Assembly: GCA_035235625.1 (NCBI GenBank)
Contig: CP141142.1
Location: 24,190,995 to 24,254,994 of the forward strand
DNA from: Saururus chinensis
Taxonomy: Eukaryota > Streptophyta > Magnoliopsida > Piperales > Saururaceae
DNA length: 64,000 nucleotides
Direction: 5' to 3'
Shown: one piece after another, positions 35,440 through 45,139 of the stretch
Layout of the letters: each line of letters opens with the position of its first letter
Position numbering within the stretch: position 1 is the first letter of the stretch
Made by a program: the position numbers and the translations under genes
Notes under the pieces: generated by a model
What the model was told of the DNA's origin: nothing
Databases searched by the model: none
Seen by the model: the letters and a program-made list of their open reading frames with translations, nothing else

Positions 35440-35710
35440 TATTCCATAGCTCATGCCAAAAAGCAAGTTCTTGCAAATAAAAAATTCCTTAAAGACATTT
35501 GTACTCAAAAAGAAAAATGAATGTCCACAAAAAGGTCTTTCTTACTGAATAAGTTAGCTGCATCCTTCAGCATAATACTCTACCTAAGCTTAAAGACTCT
35601 GGTTACCCCAACAAAGAGAGGGACTTACTTGACTTAGGTGCTAGTGTTAACTTGCTACCTTATTCTGTTTATAAGTAACTTAGGTTAGGAGAATTGAAAC
35701 CGACTGTAAT
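35440..35710 (+). pseudogene. Old gypsy element G: protease N-terminal part
   Basis: Near 35540-35705, in shifting frames, the plus strand encodes LKDSGYPNKE-like sequence and then LLDLGASVNLLPYSVYK. The latter is the protease block of Athila/Tat-type elements, with DLG where other elements have DSG or DTG. After a stop, LRLGELKPT continues up to the insertion site of E at 35710. The reading resumes at 44183. Confidence 0.8.
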
Positions 35711-36144
35711 TGTAACGACTCTAAATTCTCGGTAAAATTTTATGTCTTCAGTAAAAATGATTTTTGGAGTTTTTAATATTTTAGAGATTTTTACGAGTTA
35801 ATATTTTAGAAGAGTATGGTAGAGCTTGTGGAGACGAGCGTAACGAGTCGTAAAATGCGTAAATCGGAGGTCGGGAACAAAAGTTATGACCTCGGGAAAC
35901 GTGTTCAACCGGCAGGACCCACTTTTGAAATTTAGGTAAAATGGTTCTTTAGTGGTCTTGAATCGTAGGGCTCGTGAATACGAACTCAACAGTACCAAGA
36001 ACGCGCAAATCGGAGTTCGGGATAGGAAGTTACGATTTTTGGAATTTTTAGAAATTAAAATAAATAATAAAATATATATATATATATATATATTTTCGGC
36101 GGCGCGGCTCGGCGCGCGCGACGAACGCGCGACGGGCGCGCGTT

Positions 36145-36205
36145 CGCGGTGACGAACGCGCGTTCGTCACCGCGCGCGTGACGAACGCGCGTTCGTCACG
36201 CGCGC
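36145..36205. repeat. Two overlapping perfect palindromes in the E 5' LTR
   Basis: 36145-36174 (30 bp) and 36172-36205 (34 bp) are each perfectly self-complementary, both centred on GAACGCGCGTTC, and overlap by three bases. The 3' LTR keeps both at 42852-42881 and 42879-42912. Confidence 0.93.
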
Positions 36206-36313
36206 CCACAACGCGCGCGGCGGCGCCGCGGGCGCCGCCCGTTTTGTGGCGGCGCCGGCGGGCGCCCACCGGTTCCGGCGGCGGCGCCCGCCGGAAAACT
36301 CCTCCTCCTCCCC

Positions 36314-36321
36314 TATTTAAA
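36314..36321 (+). promoter_or_regulatory. TATA box of the E 5' LTR
   Basis: TATTTAAA followed by CCCATTCCGG, about 110 bp downstream of the palindromes. The same box is at 43022-43029 in the 3' LTR. Confidence 0.7.
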
Positions 36322-37476
36322 CCCATTCCGGCCATTATTTTCTGCAGATTTCCCCTCTCACTGTTTTCTTCATTTCTAACCCATTTTAAGTCCGATTTTC
36401 ACGTTCCAAGACCCGTTTCCTACTAATTCAAGGGTGCTCTACGCACCGGAAGTGTTATTTTCTCAAGGCGACGCCTCTAAGACCTCGAAAAACGTGCCTC
36501 TTCCTTAATCTTCCCCTTTTCTTCTTTTTGCTGTTTCTTAGTCATTTCAAGCCCTATTCTACCCGTTCAAAAGGCATTCTCTGCTAAAGCGAACGTGCTG
36601 AACACTGTGGTGGGGTTATTTTCACCTTCTGGAGTCTTTATATTGACGAATTTTATATTCAAGGCTAAGGTAGGGTGTTTTAAACTCTAAATAACTGCTT
36701 TGCTGATTTGAGTCCATCTTTCTTGAAGTATTTGATTTAAGTATAAGTATGATACTTGTTTTAACCGATGAATGGATTTTCTCTTGAATTATGTGACAAT
36801 TTTGCTACGTATATTGATTGATTTTGTACGTACTACATAGTGTTGTGGTTTCGTACACTGTTTTGATGCCCGCCGAGAAAAATGATCGGCTAGTGGCGCG
36901 CACAGGTGGAGCATCATGGGAAAACTCCTTCCCTTAGTGGCCTCCGTTGTCCCATGAGCGCGGAGGTAGGCCGTTGGGTATCGCGGCTTGTGGATTTGAT
37001 TGATTTTGTGAATTTGTTTGATTTGATTTTAAAAGATGTTTTTGCTTAGCATTTCTTTTAGATTTTTAAACAAACCTACTGAGTATAAATATACTCATGC
37101 ACCCCCAGCCCTTGCAGATGTTGCGACGTTGGAGGAAGGGAAAGAAGAAAAGTTTTTCAAGTAGTTGTGTGTTTTCTTCATAATGTAATTATATATGTGA
37201 CCAACGTGTAAAGACATGATGTGTCAGGATAATCATGTTTTTATAACTACTGGCTCCATGTACAAGAAATTTTGATATGTATATTAAACTTATGTTATAA
37301 ACTTTTTGTCAATATGATTTTATTTTCTTGGCTGTGCAATTACTCCGACGTATTCTACATTGAGCATACGATCGTTTCACGATTAACGCCCGTCAGTCCG
37401 GTTCGTGTGTACTAATTTCGCACGTCGGACAGGATCATTAATATTCTATTATCCTAAAATGGGCGGGCGTTACATT

Positions 37477-37488
37477 TGGTATCGGAGC
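37477..37488 (+). other. Primer-binding site of element E
   Basis: TGGTATCGGAGC, two bases after the 5' LTR end. Confidence 0.92.
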
Positions 37489-37779
37489 TCAAAGTTTTAC
37501 TGTCTAGGAGCAAGAGCTTTAAATCGGTCACATAAATAATTAATATTTTAATGCTATATTTAGTCAAAAATATGTGTTTTTGTATTCAAAAGGTCGTTTT
37601 AAGTTGGTTTTGTTCTTACTTTAAATTATGATTATGAAGTTAGGTGTTTTTATTATTTATTTATTATTATATATGTATACACATGTTAATACGTATATAG
37701 GCTTTAAAATGATGATCTTCGTTTGTTTAAACCAATTTCTTATGGAACCAAGGTTATTATAGTCTACTAGCAATCGGAA

Positions 37780-39420
37780 ATGACTTCCGAGGTCCATTTA
37801 TCTGATGATTCCCCCCAAGCTGAAACAGCGACTCATGGTGCAGCAACATCAGATAATCATATGGAAAATTTCTTCGATGTATTGATACAAAGGATGACCC
37901 AGCATATGCAAACTCAAGGAGTTCAGTCCAGTCCTAACCATGGGAGAAACACTATGGAATCAGTTGAAAATGGTCGGAATGAGAAGGATAATTTACTAGA
38001 ACGGTTCAAGAAAATTGCTCCAACTCTCACTGGAGAGGATGGTCCGGAGGCAGCCGAAAAATGGATATTTGAGGTCGAAAGAATATTTAAGGCTATGAAA
38101 GTTCCAGAGGATAGAAAAGTGGATGTGGCCACTTTCTCTTTATCGGGTGAAGCAGCTTTCTGGTGGCCTACGGCAGAAAGGAACTTCTTTCCTGACAAAG
38201 AAAATATTAGGTGGGAAGAGTTTAAAGGAATACTATATGATAAGTATTTCCCCCCTCATATTCAGGATAAGAAAGAAAAAGAATTCTTGGACCTTCAGCA
38301 AGGGAATATGACAGTCACTCAGTATGAGAATAAGTTTGTACAGTTAGAGCGTTTTGCCCCTGACTTCTGTCTTACGGAGTTAAAGAAAGCTCGAAAGTTT
38401 GTTAGGGGATTAAATAGCGGTCTCCGTGGCAGAATAGTAGGTTTTCAACCTACTACGTTTGCAAAGGCAGTAGAATTGGCTTCCTTACTGGAACAAGAGT
38501 ATCAAGAGTTTCTGGTAGAACGTAAAGATCGTGGGCAAAATAGCAACTTCAAGACTGATGAAAGAAAAAGGAAATTCATGTCTCCTACTCAGAATAGTAA
38601 TGCTAAATTTCAAAAACCCTTTGGAACTCAAACTCAATTTCAGAAGGAGAAGAAATTGGAAAAGTGTTCTAAATGCTACCGGATCCACCCACCTGGAGTT
38701 TGCTTCTATAATGAGGGACGTTGCTTTGCTTGTGGCGAACTGGGGCATCGGATAAATAGTTGCCCAAAAATGAAGAGTCATGAAGCTGAAGGACGATGCT
38801 TCTCTTGTGGCGAATTGGGACATAAGATTAAAGACTGCCCGAAGAAGAAGAGCCAAGAAGAGATCAAGACAGAGCAGAAGCCTAAGGCTCAAGGGCGAGT
38901 TTATGCCATCACAACAGAAGAAGCCCAGACATCAAATGGAGTTATACAAGGTACACTTTTGATCTTGGACAAGATTGCTAAAGTTTTGATAGATCCAGGA
39001 TCAACGCATTCTTTTATATCCTATGATTTTGCTTTAAGTACTAGTTGTCAAATTATGGAACTAGGATATACATTAGAAGTATCAACTCCTATGGGAAAAA
39101 CTCTTCTAGCACAAGAGTTTTTGCAGAATGTGTCTGTGTCCTTGGAAAACAAAATATGGGGAGTCAATCTTATACTTTTAAGTATGACAGATTTTGATGT
39201 CATATTGGGAATGGATTGGCTAGCTGAAAATGAGGCCTTAGTAGACTGTAAGAGAAAAAGAGTTTTGTTTCATAAGCAAGGAGAGAGAAGCATTACCTTC
39301 TATGGAAAGCAAGAACATATTGGGGTATCTGATATCTCTGCTATTAAGGCTCAACGATTATTATATAAGGGATGTCGTGTATCTGGCCACCGTGATATCC
39401 GAAGAGCCCTTAGTCTCTAA
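37780..39420 (+). CDS. Element E gag-protease
   Basis: 546 codons. The gag core (about residues 70-235) includes [19 protein letters not shown] and [19 protein letters not shown] cysteine cluster [14 protein letters not shown] precedes two tandem CCHC zinc knuckles ([28 protein letters not shown], about residues 313-353) for RNA packaging. The protease follows with [12 protein letters not shown] (active-site Asp in DPG, a form seen in this clade) and DVILGMDWL. The frame is intact to 39420 but its last ~15 residues are out of the family frame, so a one-base change near 39376 separates it from pol. Confidence 0.92.
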   Translation: MTSEVHLSDDSPQAETATHGAATSDNHMENFFDVLIQRMTQHMQTQGVQSSPNHGRNTMESVENGRNEKDNLLERFKKIAPTLTGEDGPEAAEKWIFEVERIFKAMKVPEDRKVDVATFSLSGEAAFWWPTAERNFFPDKENIRWEEFKGILYDKYFPPHIQDKKEKEFLDLQQGNMTVTQYENKFVQLERFAPDFCLTELKKARKFVRGLNSGLRGRIVGFQPTTFAKAVELASLLEQEYQEFLVERKDRGQNSNFKTDERKRKFMSPTQNSNAKFQKPFGTQTQFQKEKKLEKCSKCYRIHPPGVCFYNEGRCFACGELGHRINSCPKMKSHEAEGRCFSCGELGHKIKDCPKKKSQEEIKTEQKPKAQGRVYAITTEEAQTSNGVIQGTLLILDKIAKVLIDPGSTHSFISYDFALSTSCQIMELGYTLEVSTPMGKTLLAQEFLQNVSVSLENKIWGVNLILLSMTDFDVILGMDWLAENEALVDCKRKRVLFHKQGERSITFYGKQEHIGVSDISAIKAQRLLYKGCRVSGHRDIRRALSL

Positions 39421-40225
39421 GTTGGAAGATATTGATGTGATAAGAGATTTTCCTGACGTATTCCCTGATGATCTCCCTGGGGTACCACCAAAAAGAGAGA
39501 TAGACTTTGGCATCGACTTATTACCTGGCGCTGGCCCTATCTCTAAGGCACCTTATCGTATGGCCCCTGCGGAATTAAGGGAATTAAAAAGTCAACTACA
39601 GGAGTTACTAAATAAGGGATTTATTCGACCTAGTGTTTCACCTTGGGGAGCTCCAGTTCTGTTTGTGCGAAAGAAGGATGGATCTTTGAGATTATGTATA
39701 GACTACAGGATGCTTAACGCTGTAACCATAAAGAATAAATATCCGTTACCCAGGATTGATGATCTTTTTGATCAGCTTCAAGAAGCTAAAGTATTCTCAA
39801 AGATAGATTTGAGATCGGGGTATCATCAGTTGAGAATTCGGGTTGAGGATATTTCAAAAACAGCTTTCCGTACTCGTTATGGCCACTATGAATTCCTAGT
39901 AATGCCATTTGGATTAACGAATGCTCCCGCAGCTTTCATGGACCTGATGAATCGAGTTTTTCGAACATATTTGGATAAATTTGTAATAGTCTTTGTTGAT
40001 GACATTTTAGTCTATTCTACTAGTCCAGAAGAGCACCGAGAGCACTTACGGATCGTTCTACAAACATTAAGAGATCATCAACTTTATGCTAAGTTGAGTA
40101 AGTGCGGATTCTGGCTAGAACAAATTGCTTTTCTGGGTCACATTATTTCAAGGGATGGAGTGTCAGTAGACCCAACCAAGATTGAAGCAATAATGAAGTG
40201 GGAAAGACCTAAGACAAATACGTAA
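39302..40225 (+). CDS. Element E reverse transcriptase
   Basis: This frame overlaps the end of the gag-protease frame. Family-like sequence starts near 39380 ([20 protein letters not shown]). RT blocks are [49 protein letters not shown], and the catalytic FVDDILVYS near 39991. The frame ends at TAA (40223-40225), a nonsense change in the conserved block before [14 protein letters not shown], where translation stays in frame downstream. It copies element RNA into DNA in the virus-like particle. Confidence 0.9.
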   Translation: MESKNILGYLISLLLRLNDYYIRDVVYLATVISEEPLVSKLEDIDVIRDFPDVFPDDLPGVPPKREIDFGIDLLPGAGPISKAPYRMAPAELRELKSQLQELLNKGFIRPSVSPWGAPVLFVRKKDGSLRLCIDYRMLNAVTIKNKYPLPRIDDLFDQLQEAKVFSKIDLRSGYHQLRIRVEDISKTAFRTRYGHYEFLVMPFGLTNAPAAFMDLMNRVFRTYLDKFVIVFVDDILVYSTSPEEHREHLRIVLQTLRDHQLYAKLSKCGFWLEQIAFLGHIISRDGVSVDPTKIEAIMKWERPKTNT

Positions 40226-41203
40226 ATTAGAAGTTTTTTAGGTCTTGCTGGCTACTACCGAAGGTTTATCGAAGGATTTTCAAGTATAGCTTTGCCCTTA
40301 ACAAAGTTAACCAGAAAAGGGGTAAAGTTTATATGGAATGAAGAATGTGAGATTGGATTTGAAGAATTAAAAAGAAAACTCACTACTGCTCCAGTTTTAG
40401 CTTTACCGTCTGGTAACGGAGGACTTGTCATTTATAGCGATGCTTCTAGAATTGGTCTTGGATGTGTGCTAATGCAAAATGGAAGGGTAATAGCGTACGC
40501 TTCAAGACAACTAAAGAAGCACGAAGAGAATTACCCCACTCATGATTTGGAAATGGCAGCAGTAGTGTTTGCACTAAAAATCTGGAGACACTATTTGTAT
40601 GGAGAAAAGTTCGAAGTTTTTACAGACCATCAAAGCCTAAAGTACATATTCTCTCAAAGCGAGCTTAACATGAGACAAAGACGATGGATTGAATATATAA
40701 AGGACTATGATTTTTCTATTCAGTACCACCCGGGAAAAGCAAATGTGGTGGCTGATGCTCTAAGTCGCAAGGCCGAAGGAAAAATCGCTCAAATAATAGC
40801 ACGAAAATGGAAGTTGTTGGAAGAGGTGATAGAATGTCAACCTAGGTTGCGACCGGGAAACAAGAGTTCTTTTATGGCCAACCTAGAGGTAAAATCAAAT
40901 TTAGTTGAACGTATTTTGGAAGCTCAAAAAGAGGATGAAGAAGTACAAGCTTCACTGGGACGGCCTGACTTCAATCAAGGTTCTGATGGAGGAATAAGAT
41001 TTCGAGAAAGGTTAGTGGTCCCAGCGGTGTTGGAATTGAGAAAAGATCTATTAAATGGAGCACATAGATCTCAGTACACCATTCACCCAGGAGGAACAAA
41101 AATGTATCAAGATCTAAAAAAGAACTTTTGGTGGAATGGGATGAAAAAAAGACATAGGAGAATATGTCTCCAAGTGTTTAACGTGTCAGCAAATCAAAGC
41201 TGA
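40226..41203 (+). CDS. Element E RNase H and integrase N-terminus
   Basis: Same frame as the RT after the nonsense codon. RNase H is shown by [31 protein letters not shown] and [16 protein letters not shown]. The integrase zinc-binding segment begins near [20 protein letters not shown]. The frame is lost in a run of seven A residues near 41143, after which the last ~20 residues are no longer family-like. Confidence 0.88.
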   Translation: MRSFLGLAGYYRRFIEGFSSIALPLTKLTRKGVKFIWNEECEIGFEELKRKLTTAPVLALPSGNGGLVIYSDASRIGLGCVLMQNGRVIAYASRQLKKHEENYPTHDLEMAAVVFALKIWRHYLYGEKFEVFTDHQSLKYIFSQSELNMRQRRWIEYIKDYDFSIQYHPGKANVVADALSRKAEGKIAQIIARKWKLLEEVIECQPRLRPGNKSSFMANLEVKSNLVERILEAQKEDEEVQASLGRPDFNQGSDGGIRFRERLVVPAVLELRKDLLNGAHRSQYTIHPGGTKMYQDLKKNFWWNGMKKRHRRICLQVFNVSANQS

Positions 41204-41753
41204 ACATCAAAAGCCCTCAGGTACATTACAGCCAATTGAAATTCCTGAGTGGAAATGGGAGCACATTTCGATGGACTTTGTTTCAGGCTTGCCCAGAACA
41301 TCGCAAGGTCATGAAACCATATGGGTTGTAGTAGATCGACTCACTAAAAGTGCACATTTCCTACCTATAAAGAAGACCCAAACCTTAAATGCTTTGGCAA
41401 GGATGTATGTAAAGGAAATCGTAAGCCGACATGGAGTGCCGTTGTCAATAATCTCCGATCGGGATAGTCGATTTACTTCTCGATTTTGGAAAGGACTTCA
41501 GGAAGAGTTAGGTACTAATCTAAGATTTAGTACAGCCTTCCACCCACAAACAGATGGTCAGTCTGAAAGGACCATTCAAACTCTGGAAGATATGTTACGA
41601 GCTTGTGCTTTGGATTGGAAGGGTAACTGGGATGAATATCTGCCACTGATTGAGTTCGCATATAATAATAGTTATCATTCCAGCATAGGTATGGCACCCT
41701 ATGAAGCTCTCTATGGCCGATTTGTAGATCTCCTACTAACTGGAGTGAAGTAG
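41150..41753 (+). CDS. Element E integrase catalytic core
   Basis: Family-like reading resumes in another frame from about 41150; the first ATG in it is 41271. The DDE residues are seen in [15 protein letters not shown] (first Asp), [15 protein letters not shown] (second Asp) and [20 protein letters not shown] (Glu). The frame changes again near 41720, within the block after YEALYGR, leading to a stop at 41753. Confidence 0.88.
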
Positions 41754-41764
41754 GAGAAAGAAAG

Positions 41765-42313
41765 TTGGTGAAGTCAGAATTCGTACAACAATGTGCCGAT
41801 AAAGTAAAACTCATCAGAAATCGGTTATTGACAGCCCAAAGTCGTCAGAAGAACTATTCCGATCAAAGAAGGAAGGATCTTGACTTTTGTGTGGGCGATC
41901 AAGTACTTTTAAAAGTATCACCAACTCGAGGAGTGATGAGGTTTGGAGTCAAAGGCAAATTAAGTCCTCGCTTCATAGGACCATTTGAGATCTTGGACAA
42001 AGTAGGGCCGGTGGCTTATAGACTGGCCTTACCCCCTCACCTTGACAACGTTCATAATGTATTTCATATATCCATGCTCCGGAAATATGTTCAAGACCCT
42101 TCTCATATCCTCGACCAATCAGTTGTCACCTTGGAACCCGATCTATCTTTTGAAGAGAAGCCAATCAAAATTTTGGATCGTAAGGAACAAATTCTTCGAA
42201 CAAAAAGGATTCCATTGGTTAAGGTATTGTGGCAACATCACTCATCTGAAGAAGCGACCTGGGAGCTAGAAAGTGAAATTCTGAATAACTACCCAGAACT
42301 TTTCAAGGATTAA
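41765..42313 (+). CDS. Element E integrase C-terminus and chromodomain
   Basis: 182 codons. An SH3-like integrase segment (GKLSPRFIGPFEILDKVGPV, then HNVFHISMLRKYV) is followed by a chromodomain-type end (PLVKVLWQHHSSEEATWELE, then YPELFKD). The stop at 42313 is 44 bp before the 3' LTR. Confidence 0.9.
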   Translation: MVKSEFVQQCADKVKLIRNRLLTAQSRQKNYSDQRRKDLDFCVGDQVLLKVSPTRGVMRFGVKGKLSPRFIGPFEILDKVGPVAYRLALPPHLDNVHNVFHISMLRKYVQDPSHILDQSVVTLEPDLSFEEKPIKILDRKEQILRTKRIPLVKVLWQHHSSEEATWELESEILNNYPELFKD

Positions 42314-42340
42314 AAGGTTCAATTTCGAGGACGAAATTTT

Positions 42341-42356
42341 CCTAAGGGGGGTAGAT
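42341..42356 (+). other. Polypurine tract of element E
   Basis: AAGGGGGGTAGA directly before the 3' LTR start at 42357. Confidence 0.85.
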
Positions 42357-44182
42357 TGTAACGACTCTAAATTCTCGGTAAAATTTTATGTCTTCAGTAA
42401 AAATGATTTTTGGAGTTTTTAATATTTTAGAGATTTTTACGAGTTAATATTTTAGAAGAGTATGGTAGAGCTTGTGGAGACGAGCGTAACGAGTCGTAAA
42501 ATGCGTAAATCGGAGGTCGGGAACAAAAGTTATGACCTCGGGAAACGTGTTCAACCGGCAGGACCCACTTTTGAAATTTAGGTAAAATGGTTCTTTAGTG
42601 GTCTTGAATCGTAGGGCTCGTGAATACGAACTCAACAGTACCAAGAACGCGCAAATCGGAGTTCGGGATAGGAAGTTACGATTTTTGGAATTTTTAGAAA
42701 TTAAAATAAATAATAAAAAATATATATATATATATTTTTTCGGCGGCGCGGCTCGGCGCGGCGCGGCGCAGCGCAGCGCACGGCGTATGCCGCGCGGCGC
42801 GCGCCGAACGCGCGCGCGCGCGACGAACGCGCGCGACGGGCGCGCGTTGCTCGCGGTGACGAACGCGCGTTCGTCACCGCGCGCGTGACGAACGCGCGTT
42901 CGTCACGCGCGCCCACAACGCGCGGCGGCGCCAGGGGGCGCCGCCCGGTTTTGTGGCGGCGCGGGCGGGCGCCACCGGTTCCGGCGGCGGCGGCGCCCGC
43001 CGGAAAACTCCTCCTCCTCCCTATTTAAACCCATTCCGGCCATTATTTTCTGTGATTTCCCCTCTCCGTTTTCTTCATTTCTAACCCATTTTAAGTCCGA
43101 TTTTCACGTTCCAAGACCCGTTTCCTACTAATTCAAGGGTGCTCTACGCACCGGAAGTGTTATTTTCTCAAGGCGACGCCTCTAAGACCTCGAAAAACGT
43201 GCCTCTTCCTTAATCTTCCCCTTTTCTTCTTTTTCTTTGTTTCTTAGTCATTTCAAGCCCTATTCTACCCGTTCAAAAGGCATTCTCTGCTAAAGCGAAC
43301 GTGCTGAACACTGTGGTGGGGTTATTTTCACCTTCTCGGGAGTCTTTATATTGACGAATTTTATATTCAAGGCTAAGGTAGGGTGTTTTAAACTCTAAAT
43401 AACTGCTTTGCTGATTTGAGTCCATCTTTCTTGAAGTATTTGATTTAAGTATAAGTATGATACTTGTTTTAACCGATGAATGGATTTTCTCTTGAATTAT
43501 GTGACAATTTTGCTACGTATATTGATTGATTTTGTACGTACTACATAGTGTTGTGGTTTCGTACATCGTTTTGATGCCCGCCGAGAAAAATGATCGGCTA
43601 GTGGCGCGCATGTGGTGGAGCATCATGGGAAAACTCCTTCCCTTAGTGGCCTCCGTTGTCCCATGAGCGCGGAGGTAGGCCGTTGGGTATCGCGGCTTGT
43701 GGATTTGATTGATTTTGTGAATTTGTTTGATTTGATTTTAAAAGATGTTTTTGCTTAGCATTTCTTTTAGATTTTTAAACAAACCTACTGAGTATAAATA
43801 TACTCATGCACCCCCAGCCCTTGCAGATGTTGCGACGTTGGAGGAAGGGAAAGAAGAAAAGTTTTTCAAGTAGTTGTGTGTTTTCTTCATAATGTAATTA
43901 TATATGTGACCAACGTGTAAAGACATGATGTGTCAGGATAATCATGTTTTTATAACTACTGGCTCCATGTACAAGAATTTTGATATGTATATTAAACTTA
44001 TGTTATAAACTTTTTGTCAATATGATTTTATTTTCTTGGCTGTGCAATTACTCCGACGTATTCTACATTGAGCATACGATCGTTTCACGATTAACGCCCG
44101 TCAGTCCGGTTCGTGTGTACTAATTTCGCACGTCGGACAGGATCATTAATATTCTATTATCCTAAAATGGGCGGGCGTTACA
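42357..44182 (+). repeat. 3' LTR of element E
   Basis: 1826 bp, nearly identical to the 5' LTR. The ~60-bp length difference falls mainly in the GC-rich tract (42735-42985), where extra GCGCGGCGC-type repeats are present. Elsewhere I see only a handful of changes, for example near 43236, 43337, 43564 and 43610. Confidence 0.95.
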
Positions 44183-44988
44183 GTAATACTATAACTTGTT
44201 GATTGATTTATCAAAATCTCATGTGGTGTTATTGAGGATGTTTTGATCAAGGTTAATAATTTTTCCTTCTTTGTAGACTTCATTGTCTTAGATACCCAAC
44301 CTGTTTAGAATGTCAATAGTCAAATTCTTGTAATCCTTGGGTAGCCATTTTTGGCTATATCCAATGCCATCATCAATTATAGGAATGAGGTCATTAAGTT
44401 TTCTTTTGAAAATTTGAAAGTCAAACGCAATATTTTTTATGTTAGACAACACCCCCCCCCCGGTCGAATGAATTGTATGCCGTGCATATTATTGAAATTT
44501 TAGTGAAAGAATTTTTCTCATATTTTTCCTCTCACGACCCTCTCTAAACTTGTTTGACTTATTTTGGTATAGACTTTGATATAAATGGGTCCATTATGGA
44601 AATAAATGCATTACTTAACTTCACCCCTATCTTAGATCTAAACACATGGAAAACCAAAGTGGAACCATTTCTAGTGAGTCTAAGCTTATCTAATTCATTG
44701 AACAACCACCAAAACTTGACCCAAAATCATTGCTTGAAAGCTTTAAATATGCCATTTTAGGTACTTCTAATACCTTACTTATTATAATTTCTTTTGACCT
44801 TGATTTAGAACATGAAGGTAAACTAATTAGTATTCTTCGAGAAAATAAAATAGCTTTAGGGTGAACAATAGCATATATCAAGGGATTAAGTCCTACTGTG
44901 TGTATGCATTGTATTCACCATGAGGCAAATGCAAAACCCACTTGTAAGAAGTAACACAGGCTTAACCCTAACACGAAGGAAAGGAGTT

Positions 44989-44990
<2 letters not shown>
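44183..44990 (+). pseudogene. Old gypsy element G: protease end and region before RT
   Basis: Directly after the GTAAT duplication the reading resumes as protease (FFVDFIVLDTQPV, then ILVILG) near 44270-44345. Near 44750-44980 it gives FDLDLEHEGKLISILRENKI and SPTVCMHCIH-like phrases, the usual block upstream of RT in Athila/Tat-type elements. Stops are frequent. It ends at the GT/AT microsatellite, and RT itself is missing. Confidence 0.78.

Positions 44991-45074
<84 letters not shown>
44988..45074. repeat. (GT)n(AT)n compound microsatellite
   Basis: About 20 bases of GT followed by about 67 bases of AT. It marks the truncation point of element G. Confidence 0.95.
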
Positions 45075-45076
<2 letters not shown>

Positions 45077-45087
45077 CATAAGTCCCA

Positions 45088-45139
45088 TTAATATGAGCCT
45101 GGGCACACGCCGGCACGCGTGAGCCCGGGCTCATATTAA
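45088..45139. repeat. Imperfect 52-bp hairpin
   Basis: TTAATATGAGCCTGGGC pairs with GCCCGGGCTCATATTAA with one mismatch, and the pairing continues inward through CACG/CGTG around a GC-rich loop. It adjoins the microsatellite. Confidence 0.85.

Larger units (their letters stand above)
35711..37474 (+). repeat. 5' LTR of element E
   Basis: Starts TGTAACGACTC and ends GGGCGTTACA. In order it contains module 1 (35834-35890), module 2 (35970-36036), a GC-rich palindrome block (36098-36300), a TATA box (36314), a leader with the TTTCCTACTAATTCAAGGGT motif, and a short hairpin GAGTATAAATATACTC near 37079. Confidence 0.95.
35711..44182 (+). mobile_element. Ty3/gypsy chromovirus E, complete, with GTAAT target duplication
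   Basis: 8472 bp. LTRs of 1764 and 1826 bp, primer site TGGTATCGGAGC, gag-protease-RT-RNase H-integrase-chromodomain, purine tract, and GTAAT duplicated at 35706-35710 and 44183-44187. The LTRs are nearly identical outside one GC-rich hairpin tract, so the insertion is young. Pol nevertheless has one stop and at least three frame changes, so it is not autonomous as read. Gag zinc-finger arrangement and LTR size suggest the Tekay/Del clade. Confidence 0.95.

Noticed and set aside
36048-36426. Arg/Ala-rich frames on both strands (and copies at 42598-42916)
   Set aside because: They arise from the GC-rich palindromic block of the element E LTR.
44886-45134. Frames with long Ile-Tyr repeats resembling a membrane segment
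   Set aside because: They are translations of the (AT)n microsatellite.
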